The position numbers and the translations under genes were made by a program. Below are positions 18,102 through 27,873 of a stretch of DNA of 64,000 nt, one piece after another; within the stretch, counting starts at the first letter, position 1, and each line of letters starts with the position of its first letter. This stretch comes from CAKZQX01 sp034435975 (lineage in GTDB: Bacteria; Chloroflexota; Chloroflexia; Chloroflexales; Chloroflexaceae). Where the stretch lies: NCBI GenBank assembly GCA_034435975.1, contig DAOTWD010000127.1, forward strand, positions 10,612-74,611. Direction: 5' to 3'. The notes below the pieces were generated by a model. That model had not been told where the DNA came from. It ran no database searches and saw only the letters and a list, made by a program, of their open reading frames with translations.

Positions 18102-19577
18102 ATGGAAATTTCTGTCTATCATGGAGGCGTTGAGCGTGAATCTGCGCCGCTGGCGGTACTCCCCCTGTGGGAGGGTGAAGCTCTCTCTTCTGAAATAGCT
18201 GCCCTGCTGGAAGCCGATGACTTTCAAGGTAAGTTCAAACAATCCGCGCTGATCTATCCACGTGATGCGCTTCCGGCGCGGCGACTCTTGCTCCTTGGTC
18301 TGGGCCGGCGTGCAACAATGACCAGCGATACCGTGCGGCAAGTAGGGGCGCTGGCAGCACAGAAGGCCCACGAATTACAGTTGACCGGCTTTGCATCCAA
18401 TGTACCGACCACCGATGCTGTGCCCGCTGCTACCGCAGCACAGGCGCTGGTTGAGGGTGCCCTGGCAGGGTTGTACCGCTTTCTTGAACACAAAAGCGAT
18501 CGTACACCTGAACAAACCCACCAGGTAACTCACCTGCGTCTATTTGTGGCCGATGCCGATGATGTTCCCAGTGTCCAGGCCAGTGTAGACCGGGGGCTGG
18601 CTGTGGCACACGGTGTCACGCTGGCACGCGATCTGGCCAATGGGCCTGGCAATATAGTAACACCGGCCTATCTGGGCGACGTAGCCCAGACCCTGGGTGC
18701 ACGCTTTGGGATGCGGGTTACAGTGCTAGGCCCCGAAGAGTTAGCCCAACAGGGATTTGGCGGTCTGCTTGCCGTAGGCAAAGGGTCGGCCCAGTCACCA
18801 CGGTTTATCATTCTGGAACATGGATCGGCCACAGCACAGCATCCGCCGATCTGTCTCGTAGGCAAGGGCATCACCTTTGATACGGGCGGCATATCGATCA
18901 AGCCATCCGAGAATCTCGATCAAATGAAAATGGATATGAGCGGAGCTGCCGCCGTGTTGGGTGCGATGCACGCTGTTGGCGAGCTTGATTTGCCGCTGCA
19001 TGTGGTGGCCTTGATCAGTGCTGCCGAGAATATGCCGAGCGGTACCGCCTATAAGCCGGGAGATATTATTACGACCTTGAGCGGCAAAACCGTTGAGGTC
19101 TTAAATACCGATGCCGAGGGCCGAATTGTGCTGGCAGATGCGCTGTTTTATGCCCGGCGCTATCAACCACAGGCGATTGTCGATCTTGCGACTCTGACGG
19201 GTGCGATGATGGTGGCGCTTGGCCCCCATGCGATCGGGCTTTTCAGCAACAACCAGCCGCTGGCCGATCGCGTTCTGCGTGCTGGTCAGACCAGTGCCGA
19301 GCGTGCCTGGCAATTTCCATTGTGGGATGAGTATCACGAGATGATGCAGAGTACGATTGCCGATCTGAAAAACGTGGCCGGACGCTATGGGGGGGCTATT
19401 CTCGCCGCAGCATTTCTGGCAGCCTTTGTGGGTAATTATCCCTGGGTACACCTGGATATCGCGGGTACCGCCTGGACGGATAAGCCATCACGGGCCTATC
19501 TTACACCCGGGGCAACCGGGGTCGGCGTGCGGTTGTTGACACAGATGCTGCAAGACTTTTGCGCGGCTCAATCCTGA
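18102..19577 (+). CDS. pepA: Leucyl aminopeptidase (M17 family)
   Basis: The product is a 491-residue cytosolic aminopeptidase of the M17 family, of normal length. The variable N-terminal domain (about 1-165) precedes the catalytic domain. The latter carries the two-metal site motifs VGKGITFDTGGISIKP, KMDMSGAAAVLGAM and the family signature NTDAEGRIVLADAL. A hexameric zinc or manganese enzyme releasing N-terminal amino acids is expected from the family. GGGGA lies about 12 bases before the ATG. The MBL-fold gene follows 85 bases downstream on the same strand. Confidence 0.95.
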   Translation: MEISVYHGGVERESAPLAVLPLWEGEALSSEIAALLEADDFQGKFKQSALIYPRDALPARRLLLLGLGRRATMTSDTVRQVGALAAQKAHELQLTGFASNVPTTDAVPAATAAQALVEGALAGLYRFLEHKSDRTPEQTHQVTHLRLFVADADDVPSVQASVDRGLAVAHGVTLARDLANGPGNIVTPAYLGDVAQTLGARFGMRVTVLGPEELAQQGFGGLLAVGKGSAQSPRFIILEHGSATAQHPPICLVGKGITFDTGGISIKPSENLDQMKMDMSGAAAVLGAMHAVGELDLPLHVVALISAAENMPSGTAYKPGDIITTLSGKTVEVLNTDAEGRIVLADALFYARRYQPQAIVDLATLTGAMMVALGPHAIGLFSNNQPLADRVLRAGQTSAERAWQFPLWDEYHEMMQSTIADLKNVAGRYGGAILAAAFLAAFVGNYPWVHLDIAGTAWTDKPSRAYLTPGATGVGVRLLTQMLQDFCAAQS

Positions 19578-19662
19578 GCGGTGGCAGCTGTGAACAACAG
19601 ACTGTCTCTGGATCCCGGACATTTCGCTTGAATCGTTCACCTTGCACCGGAAGGACAGCCAG

Positions 19663-20580
19663 ATGGAAACAGAGTCGGATCAATTTATTGCTCGTTTTTG
19701 GGGGGCGCGCGGCAGTTATCCTGTTCCCGGTGCGCATACGGTACGATATGGTGGCAATACCACCTGTGTTGAAATTCGTGTTGGCAAACATTCTATTATC
19801 ATTGATGCCGGGACGGGCATTATTAACCTGGGCTATGATCTGCTGCGACGTTCGCAACAGCAGGGTGAGAAACCGATTATTGCGACGATCTTGCTGACAC
19901 ATATGCATCATGATCATACGCAGGGCTTCCCGTATTTCTCGCCAGCCTATATTGGTACCAGTATTTTGCATATTTTAGGGCCACGCACGTTTGAGGAAGA
20001 TCTGGAAGAGACCCTGAACCATGCGGTTCTGCCGCCGAGTTTTCCGGTCAGCTTGCACGAGATGCCGTCGTTTAAAATCGTGCGCAGCCTCAGTGAAACC
20101 GATACCGTGGTGTTTGATGAAGAGCCGAGTAAGCCGCATATCTACAATGTGTATCATGACCGAATTGAACACTCTGCTGATATGGTGCGAGTACATATTC
20201 ACAAAAGCTATGCGCATCCGCGCAATGGAGTCTATATCTATCGGATTGAATGGCGGGGCAAGTCAGTGGTGTTTTCCAGTGATACTGAGGGCTATGTTGG
20301 TACCGATCAGCGCCTGGTCAATTTTGCGCGCAACACCGATCTGATTATTCATGATGCACAGTTCACCCAGCGTGATTATGTCACCAATAAGCAGGGGTGG
20401 GGCCATAGCACGCCCCAGATGGCCTGTGATCTGGCATGTCAGGCGCAGGCACGCCAGTTAGTGTTGTTTCATCATGATCCGCGCTATAACGACGAACAGC
20501 TCGATGCGCTGCAAGCAGAGGCGCAAGCGTTGTTTCCCAACACGATCTCCGCTTATGAGGGTCTGGAGATTGTAATTTAA
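19663..20580 (+). CDS. Metallo-beta-lactamase-fold hydrolase
   Basis: The product has 305 residues from the ATG at 19663, which has GGAAGG about 8 bases upstream. An in-frame TTG at 19642 overlaps that site and is less likely. The metal-binding HMHHDH motif (HxHxDH) sits in ILLTHMHHDHTQGFPYF. Further ligands are expected in VVFSSDTEGY, in the HDAQF block and in the final LFHHDP block. N-terminal RFWGARGSYPVPG and RYGGNTTCVEI are typical of the PhnP/RNase Z-like group of MBL proteins that includes phosphodiesterases. The substrate is unknown. The family often sits beside sensory proteins, and here a large kinase gene ends only 29 bases away on the opposite strand. Confidence 0.9.
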   Translation: METESDQFIARFWGARGSYPVPGAHTVRYGGNTTCVEIRVGKHSIIIDAGTGIINLGYDLLRRSQQQGEKPIIATILLTHMHHDHTQGFPYFSPAYIGTSILHILGPRTFEEDLEETLNHAVLPPSFPVSLHEMPSFKIVRSLSETDTVVFDEEPSKPHIYNVYHDRIEHSADMVRVHIHKSYAHPRNGVYIYRIEWRGKSVVFSSDTEGYVGTDQRLVNFARNTDLIIHDAQFTQRDYVTNKQGWGHSTPQMACDLACQAQARQLVLFHHDPRYNDEQLDALQAEAQALFPNTISAYEGLEIVI

Positions 20581-20609
20581 CCGCAGTATATGTATCTGGT
20601 AGAGCCGAT

Positions 20610-23600
20610 TCAGGTCATCGTCGTTGTCGTCGCAATTGGTAGCGTGAAGAAGAAGGTGCTTCCTTCGCCCGGTACGCTCTCGACCCAGATTTGCCCACCA
20701 TGGGCTTCAACTGCCAGTTTACAGAATGTCAACCCCAGTCCCGTGCCTCTGCTGCGGGTTTGACCGGCCTGGGTGAATTTGGCAAAGATTTTGCGTTGAT
20801 CGTTCGGTGGGATGCCCGCACCATGATCGCGAACCTTAAATGTTACCTGATGTTGTGGGGTGGGCCGCACAGTCGTTGGATTCTCCGTGGTGACTGCCTG
20901 ACAGTCTGTCGTCAGGTCAGGTGGATCGATTGGGCCGCTGATCGTAACCACTATCTGGCTCGCATAGGGGCTAAATTTGATGGCATTGTCAAGTAAGTTC
21001 TGTAATACACGTGCGATAAGCTCGTTATCGGCATATATCAGTGGTAAATCGTTATCGTAATCAACATTAATACGTATAGCCTTTTCGTAGGCGATGGCCT
21101 CCAATCGCTCGACTACCTGTTGTACCAGTTGATCGGCCTGGAGCGCTGTCCGTTGCAGTGGCATCGATCCACCCTCCAGTCGATTGATGTCGAGCATGAG
21201 GTTAACCATATGCAGTAAATGCTCGGCGCTACTCAAGGCAATCGAGAGAACTTCGCGCTGTTTCGGGGTAATCTCACCCAGAAACCCTTTGAAGATCATG
21301 TCGATCGAGGTCATGATACTGGTCATTGGGCTGCGCAAATCATGAACGATCATGCTGGTGAGATCCTGTCGCATTCGTTCGGTTTCTCTGGCGGTCGTAA
21401 TATCGCGTAGCACCAGCAACAACGGAGCCGTGCTGGTTGAATGGTTCCTGTCTCCATTTTCAGCGTTCATGTGGCCCGCGTGCCTATGTGGAGGGAGAGC
21501 ATTATCTGCATCCGCTCCCGTAACATACAGAACGGTCCACTCGAGCGCCCGTGAGGTTGCGGTAGACTGGCCCAGTTGTCCCTGGACAACCATCTCGGCA
21601 CCCGTGGATACAGCATACAACCCGGCGTGGAGTGCCTGCCATTCATCTTCAGTATAAGTTGTGCGGTTTGCCCAGGTGTTCAGGAATGCCTCCAGTGACA
21701 GATGCTCGATCCGCTCCTGTGCATCACAACCGGTCAATTGGCGGAACGCATTGTTCATAACCGCCATATGACCATCCTGCGTAATCAGCACGATTCCCTC
21801 GTGGGTCGAGGCCATAATTGACGCTAACTGATCACGCCCCTGGCGTACCGCGCTGAACAGGCGTACCCCTTCAACTGCTACCGCTGCCTGGCTCGCAAAC
21901 AGGGTCAGCGTTTCGAGATTGGCTGCCGAGGGCAGGCCATCAGTATAGCTAATACCGATAACGCCCAGTGTCTGCCGAGTCAGGCAGAGTGGGATCATCA
22001 CCCAGGTTTCCTGTAAAGGAGGGGATAGGTGGGAGCGGCCAGTGGCACTGGTCAGAGAAAGCTGATTGGACACCGGGCGCTCGTGCCGAAGAGCCTGGTA
22101 GGCCAGATCTATCAGGAAGGATTCATCATGATTGAGGGGGGGGCCCAGGCACAGCGTAATATGCAGCCCTGTTGTCTCAGAGGACAGGCCCGAATCAGGC
22201 TGTTTATCGAACAGCAGCACCACCGCTCGTTGTGCCGACGTAGTTTCCATCATGCCACTGGCAGTCATTTCAAAGATCTGCTCTTCCGAGCGGAGTGTGG
22301 TATTGATGGCAATTCCCAGTCCATTCAAGGCAATCATGCTGTTCAGGCTATGCTGTTGCTCGGTATACAGGTGGGCATTCTCGATTGCAACGGACGCCTG
22401 ATTCGCAAAGATTTCTAAGATCTGGATCTGTTCTGGTGAGGGTTGCATACCATCCTCTGGCTCTTCGACTCGAAGCAGTCCCAGGAGCTTGCCCTGTCGG
22501 TCACGCAACAGGCTAAAGAGCATATCGTGGGCATGCCAGCTACCCGGTGCGGATGGTAGAAGATCGGGGGTATCATGCGTTTTAGGCAACCTCCACAATG
22601 CCATATAATCGGTATATCGGTGATCGATAAAGTAGGTAACAGAACCCCGGCAAAACTCAGGGCGTACGATAGTATGCAAGCGTTCCAGTGGCACCTGGGT
22701 ATCACTGGTACGTTCCAGAGCAGTTGCGGCTGGCCCGGCCGCAACCACGCGGCGCAAATAGGGGTGCTGGCTATGTTGCTGTTCCACGAGCATGATGATC
22801 ACGCTCCGAAATCCGGTTGTCTGACACGCCGCCTGTGCAATCTGGCGCAGCAGTTCATCGAGGTGATGTTCGGCGCGGAGCGCATTCCCAACCCGGACGA
22901 TCTCGCGCAGTTGCTGGTTAATCCGATCCAGTTCACGTGCCCGTCGCGCCAGCGCCTGATCAACCTGGGCAAAACGGCGGGCATTTTCCAGGGCAATCAC
23001 GGCTTGATCGGCAACGGCGGTCAACAGTAACCGATCTTCTTCAAAAAAGGGGGCACCGCTCCGTTTGTTCATTACCTCAATCACCCCCTGGATACCACCA
23101 ATCCCCCGGAGCGGAACGGCCAGCAACGAACGGGTGACAAAGCCGGTTTTGCTGTCGGTGGCGGGATAGAAACGCCCATCACTGCTGGTGTCATTTACCA
23201 GCGCCGATTGACCGCTGGTAAACACATAGCCCGCAATCCCCACACCATGCGGCAGGCGCTGACCAAGTAACCGCTGACCAGCCGGCCCGCATGCATAGGA
23301 AAAGACGAGATCACCATCGGGTTCATTCACCAGCAGCAGCGAACCTTCCTCAATTTCCAACAATTCCTGCACCTGTTGCATGATCAGCGAGGGTACCTGT
23401 TCGGGATCAAGCGTTGAGGTGATACTATGACTGATATGATTGAGCATCACCAGTTGGCGTCGTTGACGCTCGGCGCGGGCAAACAGCAGAGCATTCTGGA
23501 TCGCAATCGCGGCTTCAGACGCCAGTTCTTGTAGGAGTTGGGTGTGCAGATTGGTATAGGTCGGATCGGGATCGGTCTCGAAAACCACCAGCGTGCCGAT

Positions 23601-24422
23601 CACCTGATCGCTGACGACGAGTGGCACACCGAGCCAGGCATAGACAATAGTGGTGCCTTCAATAAATATGGCCGGAATACCGCGTTGTTCACATTCGTGC
23701 GTGTAATCAGCAGTACAGATCGGTGTACCAGAGGAGACCACGGCTCCGGATAGGCCGGCATTCTGACGCCAGAACTGGCGAATTTCCTGCCGTTTTCCAT
23801 GTTCAACCAGATAAGCCAGTTCAAGCCAGTTGCTCCCTTCAGCGCACAGAGCCAGAAAGAAGTTCGAGGTACCGATCAGACTCTGGGTAATGCGATAGAT
23901 TTGTTCCAGCAGCACCTCAACCTGAATGATGCCACGTAAGCGATGGGCAGCCGGGATCAGGATCTGCCGGGCGGTGATGAATTCATCCTGGGCCGGGCTA
24001 TCAAGTGTCACCAGCAGAGGTGCGACGATTGCGGCCAGCATGTATAAAGCCTGTTTCTGGCGTATCGACCAGGGGCCGGATGTAATGCGCAGCCAGCCAC
24101 GCAAGGTTCCGCTGAGACGCAGTGGCAGATAGCCGGGGTGCCCCGGTCGTGGTTCAATGATCTCGCCTGCATATAATTTGAGCAAATCATCTGTTTCAGG
24201 CACCGGTGATACCAGTTGACTATGATCAACGGGCGGAGTCAGCGGAAGGGTAATGTTCCAGACCAGATCGAACATGCTGTCTGGCAGGATGGCAGCGATT
24301 GCCAGAGCACAGCGGCGTTGCATATCTGCCAGATCGTGTGCCTGGGCAATATCGGCTATGCAGTGCAGCGTGTGTTCAGTATCATCATGTATGGCAAGCG
24401 ACACTTCGTTCAGTATCATCAT
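20610..24422 (-). CDS. Large soluble multi-GAF/PAS sensor histidine kinase
   Basis: The product has 1270 residues and no membrane segment. After an N-terminal region (about 1-145) come four GAF-type domains at roughly 150-310, 325-485, 510-690 and 705-870. The repeated signature is (L)xxxANQAxxAIENAxLy between and at the end of them. A PAS domain follows (about 885-1000, GIVLITQDGHMAVMNNAFRQLTG). The HisKA box is IVHDLRSPM with His1027. HATPase_c has LLDNAIKFS, DHGAGIP and GTGLGLTF. It should integrate several small-molecule, redox or light inputs in the cytoplasm, with ligands unknown. No chromophore-binding Cys of phytochrome type was recognised. No cognate regulator is adjacent. A 30-residue spacer rich in Thr/Pro lies inside the ATPase domain. 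Confidence 0.92.
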   Translation of the reverse strand: MMILNEVSLAIHDDTEHTLHCIADIAQAHDLADMQRRCALAIAAILPDSMFDLVWNITLPLTPPVDHSQLVSPVPETDDLLKLYAGEIIEPRPGHPGYLPLRLSGTLRGWLRITSGPWSIRQKQALYMLAAIVAPLLVTLDSPAQDEFITARQILIPAAHRLRGIIQVEVLLEQIYRITQSLIGTSNFFLALCAEGSNWLELAYLVEHGKRQEIRQFWRQNAGLSGAVVSSGTPICTADYTHECEQRGIPAIFIEGTTIVYAWLGVPLVVSDQVIGTLVVFETDPDPTYTNLHTQLLQELASEAAIAIQNALLFARAERQRRQLVMLNHISHSITSTLDPEQVPSLIMQQVQELLEIEEGSLLLVNEPDGDLVFSYACGPAGQRLLGQRLPHGVGIAGYVFTSGQSALVNDTSSDGRFYPATDSKTGFVTRSLLAVPLRGIGGIQGVIEVMNKRSGAPFFEEDRLLLTAVADQAVIALENARRFAQVDQALARRARELDRINQQLREIVRVGNALRAEHHLDELLRQIAQAACQTTGFRSVIIMLVEQQHSQHPYLRRVVAAGPAATALERTSDTQVPLERLHTIVRPEFCRGSVTYFIDHRYTDYMALWRLPKTHDTPDLLPSAPGSWHAHDMLFSLLRDRQGKLLGLLRVEEPEDGMQPSPEQIQILEIFANQASVAIENAHLYTEQQHSLNSMIALNGLGIAINTTLRSEEQIFEMTASGMMETTSAQRAVVLLFDKQPDSGLSSETTGLHITLCLGPPLNHDESFLIDLAYQALRHERPVSNQLSLTSATGRSHLSPPLQETWVMIPLCLTRQTLGVIGISYTDGLPSAANLETLTLFASQAAVAVEGVRLFSAVRQGRDQLASIMASTHEGIVLITQDGHMAVMNNAFRQLTGCDAQERIEHLSLEAFLNTWANRTTYTEDEWQALHAGLYAVSTGAEMVVQGQLGQSTATSRALEWTVLYVTGADADNALPPHRHAGHMNAENGDRNHSTSTAPLLLVLRDITTARETERMRQDLTSMIVHDLRSPMTSIMTSIDMIFKGFLGEITPKQREVLSIALSSAEHLLHMVNLMLDINRLEGGSMPLQRTALQADQLVQQVVERLEAIAYEKAIRINVDYDNDLPLIYADNELIARVLQNLLDNAIKFSPYASQIVVTISGPIDPPDLTTDCQAVTTENPTTVRPTPQHQVTFKVRDHGAGIPPNDQRKIFAKFTQAGQTRSRGTGLGLTFCKLAVEAHGGQIWVESVPGEGSTFFFTLPIATTTTMT

Positions 24423-24625
24423 AAACCTGCGTTCGTGGTATTCTGTAGTGTTCTATAGTTCGAGCGGGAGTCAAAGCCTGACCGGTCTGTGCCGGTTGTG
24501 CCTTCAGGTAAGCAGTGCGTTGTACCTGTGACAAACATGATGGGTGTTACCATATCAGGGAGCAGCAGCTCCTTGCCGGTGTTGATCTGGAGTCAGTACC
24601 ACCAGTTATTTCTACGTTTTGTATT

Positions 24626-24654
24626 ATAGTACCAGCTTTACCGGATTTTGACAA
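24626..24654 (-). promoter_or_regulatory. Candidate promoter of the multi-GAF kinase gene
   Basis: On the minus strand TTGTCA is followed after 17 bases by TACTAT, which keeps the most conserved -10 positions. An overlapping TATAAT lies 3 bases further downstream. The site is about 200 bases before the kinase start at 24422 and directly abuts a dispersed repeat copy. Confidence 0.45.
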
Positions 24655-24670
24655 TTCTTTGACACCGTTG

Positions 24671-24767
24671 GAGAGAGAAGAGAGGAAAGCACTGTCGGGA
24701 GATAGATAAAGATGGAACGATTGGAGGATCCTTACTCTCTCCTTGTGTCTATCTCCTATTTCCTGGT
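24671..24767 (-). repeat. Dispersed intergenic repeat, copy 1
   Basis: Read on the minus strand, this copy contains a purine-rich left half (GGAAATAGGAGATAGACAC) and a pyrimidine-rich right half ending with CGACAG. It aligns along about 85 bases with the plus-strand copy at 45031-45130 and with the minus-strand copy at 47517-47626, roughly two thirds identical by eye. The halves are partly complementary, so it can fold on itself. It lies between divergent promoters of the kinase and of a small membrane protein. Confidence 0.65.
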
Positions 24768-24822
24768 AAGGTTCCGCAGAAAAGACACCATCACAGGGAA
24801 CTGGGGCGGCATCGAATCCGGT

Positions 24823-24852
24823 TTGACGGGGCGCTTGTTCGATTGGTATAAT
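24823..24852 (+). promoter_or_regulatory. Promoter of the small membrane protein gene
   Basis: TTGACG (24823-24828) and TATAAT (24847-24852) are spaced by 18 bases, ending 44 bases before the ATG at 24897. Confidence 0.7.
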
Positions 24853-24896
24853 CGCTATGAGGCCATACATATACCTGGAATACTGGAGAATGTTTG

Positions 24897-25409
24897 ATGA
24901 CCAATCCCTTTGATCTTGATTATATCATGGCGGCCAGTGCTGTGTTGGGGCCGTTCGCATGGGCGTTTTTGATCCTCCAGGCTGTCGGAGTTGGTGCAGG
25001 CCTCTATCTGGTCTTTATCCGTTCTGACCGGAACACTGTGCGTAAAACGCTGCTGGATCGTCTCGGTCTGATATTGATCAGTGTGGGTGGCATAGGGGTA
25101 TTGCTCGGTGTGTTGCGGGCGAATGGAATCGCTGTGTTTGATCAACGCTACTGGTTTTATCTGTTGCTCCTTGTCGAACTGGTATTGGCCGGGTATGGTA
25201 TCTACTATGCCCGCACGATCTATCCCCAGCGGGTAGCTGAGAAGTCACCGGGTCGCACCGGTGGCAGTTCCCGTCGCTCGGTTACTGGTGCGACAGTTTC
25301 CAAAAAAAGCTCCTCCACCAATGGCCTGGATCATCGGCCAGTGCCATCCATAACGTCTTCTTCCTCGCGGCGCGAGGCACGTCAGCGGCGCAAACGGAAG
25401 CACCGTTAA
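24897..25409 (+). CDS. Small membrane protein of unknown function
   Basis: The product has 170 residues from the ATG at 24897, which has GGAG about 8 bases upstream. Three hydrophobic helices are at about 10-45, 58-75 and 87-107. A Ser/Arg/Lys-rich cytoplasmic tail follows (about 110-170) ending in REARQRRKRKHR. The family is not recognised. The very basic tail could bind nucleic acid or ribosomes, but that is inference. The gene has its own good promoter and a strong downstream terminator, so it is a single-gene unit. Confidence 0.75.
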   Translation: MTNPFDLDYIMAASAVLGPFAWAFLILQAVGVGAGLYLVFIRSDRNTVRKTLLDRLGLILISVGGIGVLLGVLRANGIAVFDQRYWFYLLLLVELVLAGYGIYYARTIYPQRVAEKSPGRTGGSSRRSVTGATVSKKSSSTNGLDHRPVPSITSSSSRREARQRRKRKHR

Positions 25410-25560
25410 TGTTCCTATCGTTGAAAGACGATGCCTCCGCGACATGGCTGTGCATGCCTGTGCTGGTTATACCTGGTGCAGATGAGATAAATGCTACAAC
25501 CATAGGTTGAAAGTTGCGAAGAATTGACCTGTAGCAAGCCGCCGCAGGTCGTGCCAAATA

Positions 25561-25619
25561 AGAGTCCTGGTGGCAGTCGGGACGGGATGATCGCCCGGCT
25601 GCTGCCGGGACTCTCTTTT
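25561..25619. terminator. Long-stem intrinsic terminator
   Basis: Starting with AGAGTCC at 25561 and ending with GGACTCT at 25614, about 21 nearly continuous base pairs (four G-T wobbles) enclose a 12-base loop. CTTTT follows on the plus strand. It lies 150 bases after the small membrane protein and 98 bases beyond the end of the convergent aat gene, so it may serve both. Confidence 0.8.
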
Positions 25620-25711
25620 ACCGTGGGGATAGGCTTCTCCCAGGGCAGGTACATAGCAGACATTCCTGGCCTCTGTGGGTCACTGCCGGGATGTACAGAT
25701 GTCGCGGCAGG

Positions 25712-26302
25712 TCAGGAGATCGGGAATGTGGCGTCAATCTGTAATGCGCGTGCCAGTCGTGCTTTGTAGGATGAACGTGGGATCTCGATCGCACCAAAGC
25801 GAGCGAGATGGGGCGTGAGGAACTGCACATCCAGCAACTGATAGCCACCACGCTGTAAGCGTTCGATAAGATGCACCAGCGCTACTTTGCTCGCATCGGT
25901 GACACGGCTAAACATGCTTTCCCCGGCGAACAGGCCGCGCAGAGCCACGCCATATAAGCCACCCACCAGTTGCCCGGCGTACCAGGTTTCGACGCTATGG
26001 GCAAAGCCCATGGTGTACAGTTCGGTGTACAGATCAATTAGTTCGGGCGAGATCCAGGTATCTTCGCGTCCCGTATCCGGGGCCGCGCATGCTTCTATGA
26101 CGGCCCGGAAGTTGGTATCGACACGTATGTCAAACCGCCCGCTGCGTACCGTACGTGCCAATCGTCGCGGCACCGTGAAGGTGTCAAGCGGCAGGATAGC
26201 CCGTGGATCAGGATCATACCAGTAGATATCGTCGGTATGCGCCATTGGAAAAATCCCCTGGCTATAGGCCGTGAGCAGTAGTTGTGGTGTAAGAATGCCC
26301 AT
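25712..26302 (-). CDS. aat: Leucyl/phenylalanyl-tRNA-protein transferase
   Basis: The product has 196 residues, slightly short but full-domain. It transfers Leu or Phe from tRNA to N-terminal Arg/Lys of proteins, marking them for ClpAP-type degradation. Family features are the start LTPQLLLTAYSQGIFPM, a WYDPDPRAILPL block, ETWYAGQLVGGLYGVALRGLFAGESMFS and the C-terminal LLDVQFLTPHLARFGAIEIPR. It is the last gene of the purL operon, starting 15 bases after the upstream membrane protein. Confidence 0.95.
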   Translation of the reverse strand: MGILTPQLLLTAYSQGIFPMAHTDDIYWYDPDPRAILPLDTFTVPRRLARTVRSGRFDIRVDTNFRAVIEACAAPDTGREDTWISPELIDLYTELYTMGFAHSVETWYAGQLVGGLYGVALRGLFAGESMFSRVTDASKVALVHLIERLQRGGYQLLDVQFLTPHLARFGAIEIPRSSYKARLARALQIDATFPIS

Positions 26303-26317
26303 CGATTCGGTTTCGAT

Positions 26318-27040
26318 TCATAGCAAGTGCGTATTGACAGTACGCCCCAGACCCTGGGCAATAATATGTCCCGCCCACAGAAATAATCCCAGGGTCGTCA
26401 ACATCCCCAGCATCGTGGCCCATTCCTGTGTTGTCAGCAGGCGTGCCATCCAGAGAGGTGCGCCAAGTATGCCATAAATGATCAGACTGAGCAACAATGT
26501 GGCGGGCAGCAGCGTGAAAAAGATGCTGATCCAGGCAAAGCGCTGGACGACCATCAGCGCATAGAGTATGCTCAATGAGAGCAGGGTGCCCTTGGTAGCC
26601 GCAAATAGGGTATGCGAAATGTCAAAGGGTAAGGCTGGAGCCGTGTAGTTCCAGAGGCCCACCTGCATCACGAATGTTTCCAGCATCAGATGATACATCG
26701 CAAAGATGATGCAGGTCAGGATAACTGACAGGTAATTTGGGAACCACCAGTGGGTACTATACAAAAATAATACCAGCATGGCCGGCATGGTGTACCACCA
26801 TGCCGAGGTAATAACCACGATGCGTAGCAGTGGTATATTCAGCACCGTGATCAATACATCCAGGTCAGGGCGATAGTCGATCATGTATAAATATGCCCAG
26901 AGCGGTGTGGCCAGGGCACCTCCATGCCCCGACAGCAGGGTACACAGATAGATAGGGGTACGTTGATACCACCAGAGAAAACTGGCAACAATATAGCAGG
27001 CGAGCGTCACCAGGATCGCTGCTGCATCGATCGACTCCAT
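26318..27040 (-). CDS. Polytopic membrane protein of unknown function
   Basis: The product has 240 residues and about six to seven hydrophobic helices with almost no soluble loops. Conserved-looking charged or aromatic spots are LSGHGGALATPLWAYLY, MYHLMLETFVMQVGLWNY and LFLWAGHIIAQGLG. No family is recognised. It lies 11 bases after the DUF1444 gene and 15 bases before aat, clearly within one operon. Confidence 0.8.
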   Translation of the reverse strand: MESIDAAAILVTLACYIVASFLWWYQRTPIYLCTLLSGHGGALATPLWAYLYMIDYRPDLDVLITVLNIPLLRIVVITSAWWYTMPAMLVLFLYSTHWWFPNYLSVILTCIIFAMYHLMLETFVMQVGLWNYTAPALPFDISHTLFAATKGTLLSLSILYALMVVQRFAWISIFFTLLPATLLLSLIIYGILGAPLWMARLLTTQEWATMLGMLTTLGLFLWAGHIIAQGLGRTVNTHLL

Positions 27041-27051
27041 TCTGTTCCTTT

Positions 27052-27873
27052 CTATTCCAACTCATAGACGTGAATTTCACCGTTGATGAGCGTAAACAAT
27101 TGATCGGTGAGACCATAGGGGCGCTGAATGGAGTCCCGTTGGATCTGATGTGCCATACTGTGTAAGATCATGCGATCCACGTCACTGAAGGCGATCAGAA
27201 AGTCGCGGTTCGGAATGCCAATCACCATGCGACCCGGAAGTTGTACGCGCCACCGATCCAGTACCTCCGGTAACAGGATGCGTGTGGCATCGTAGCCATC
27301 CTGGCTACTGAAGATAAACAGGCGTTGGGCACCTGTGCCAACAGTGGTATAGTCGGTAGCATTCAGGGTACGCTGACGCAGGTTGGCCAGGGCTTGATTA
27401 TGGATGCGGTGTTCGGCAATTTCCCACTTTGCCAGGTGTTCTTCGTTGATAAAAGCCACACTATCGGCTTCATCAATCACATAGGCAATCATCAGATCTG
27501 CCAGAAAGGGGCGATAGAGTATGAGCGGCAACTGTCGGTCGCGCACCTCAGCCAGCAGTGCAATTGGTTTCAACATCGGATAGATCCGCTCGCGGAGCGC
27601 CGCATAACTGCTGGTTGAGCGGTCAGGCTGAAAGCCCTGCAAGGTTTTGATCAGGGTATGAATAATATGCTCAACCTGCAGCGGGTTTTGGAGATAAGCC
27701 GTATAAAAGGTTTGCACATTCAGGCGCATATCTGCATCTGGTGTGCGCACCTCTAGTTCCATACCATCGCGCTTCAACACTTCAATGCCATCGGTATTGT
27801 TGAGTACCCGTTCAATCCGATCAACAAATGCGCTGGCATCAAGATCATACCCATTGCCAGTAGCTCGTGTCAT
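27052..27873 (-). CDS. DUF1444 (YtpQ-like) family protein
   Basis: The product has 273 residues from the ATG at 27873, whose bases overlap the purL stop as ATGA. This is typical of coupled translation, and a longer in-frame start at 27918 would lie inside purL. The sequence matches DUF1444 proteins: an N-terminal helical region, the central LPLILYRPFLADLMIAYVIDE block, and the C-terminal segment with LPGRMVIGIPNRDFLIAFSD. Function is unknown. The role with purL in this operon is not evident. Confidence 0.85.
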   Translation of the reverse strand: MTRATGNGYDLDASAFVDRIERVLNNTDGIEVLKRDGMELEVRTPDADMRLNVQTFYTAYLQNPLQVEHIIHTLIKTLQGFQPDRSTSSYAALRERIYPMLKPIALLAEVRDRQLPLILYRPFLADLMIAYVIDEADSVAFINEEHLAKWEIAEHRIHNQALANLRQRTLNATDYTTVGTGAQRLFIFSSQDGYDATRILLPEVLDRWRVQLPGRMVIGIPNRDFLIAFSDVDRMILHSMAHQIQRDSIQRPYGLTDQLFTLINGEIHVYELE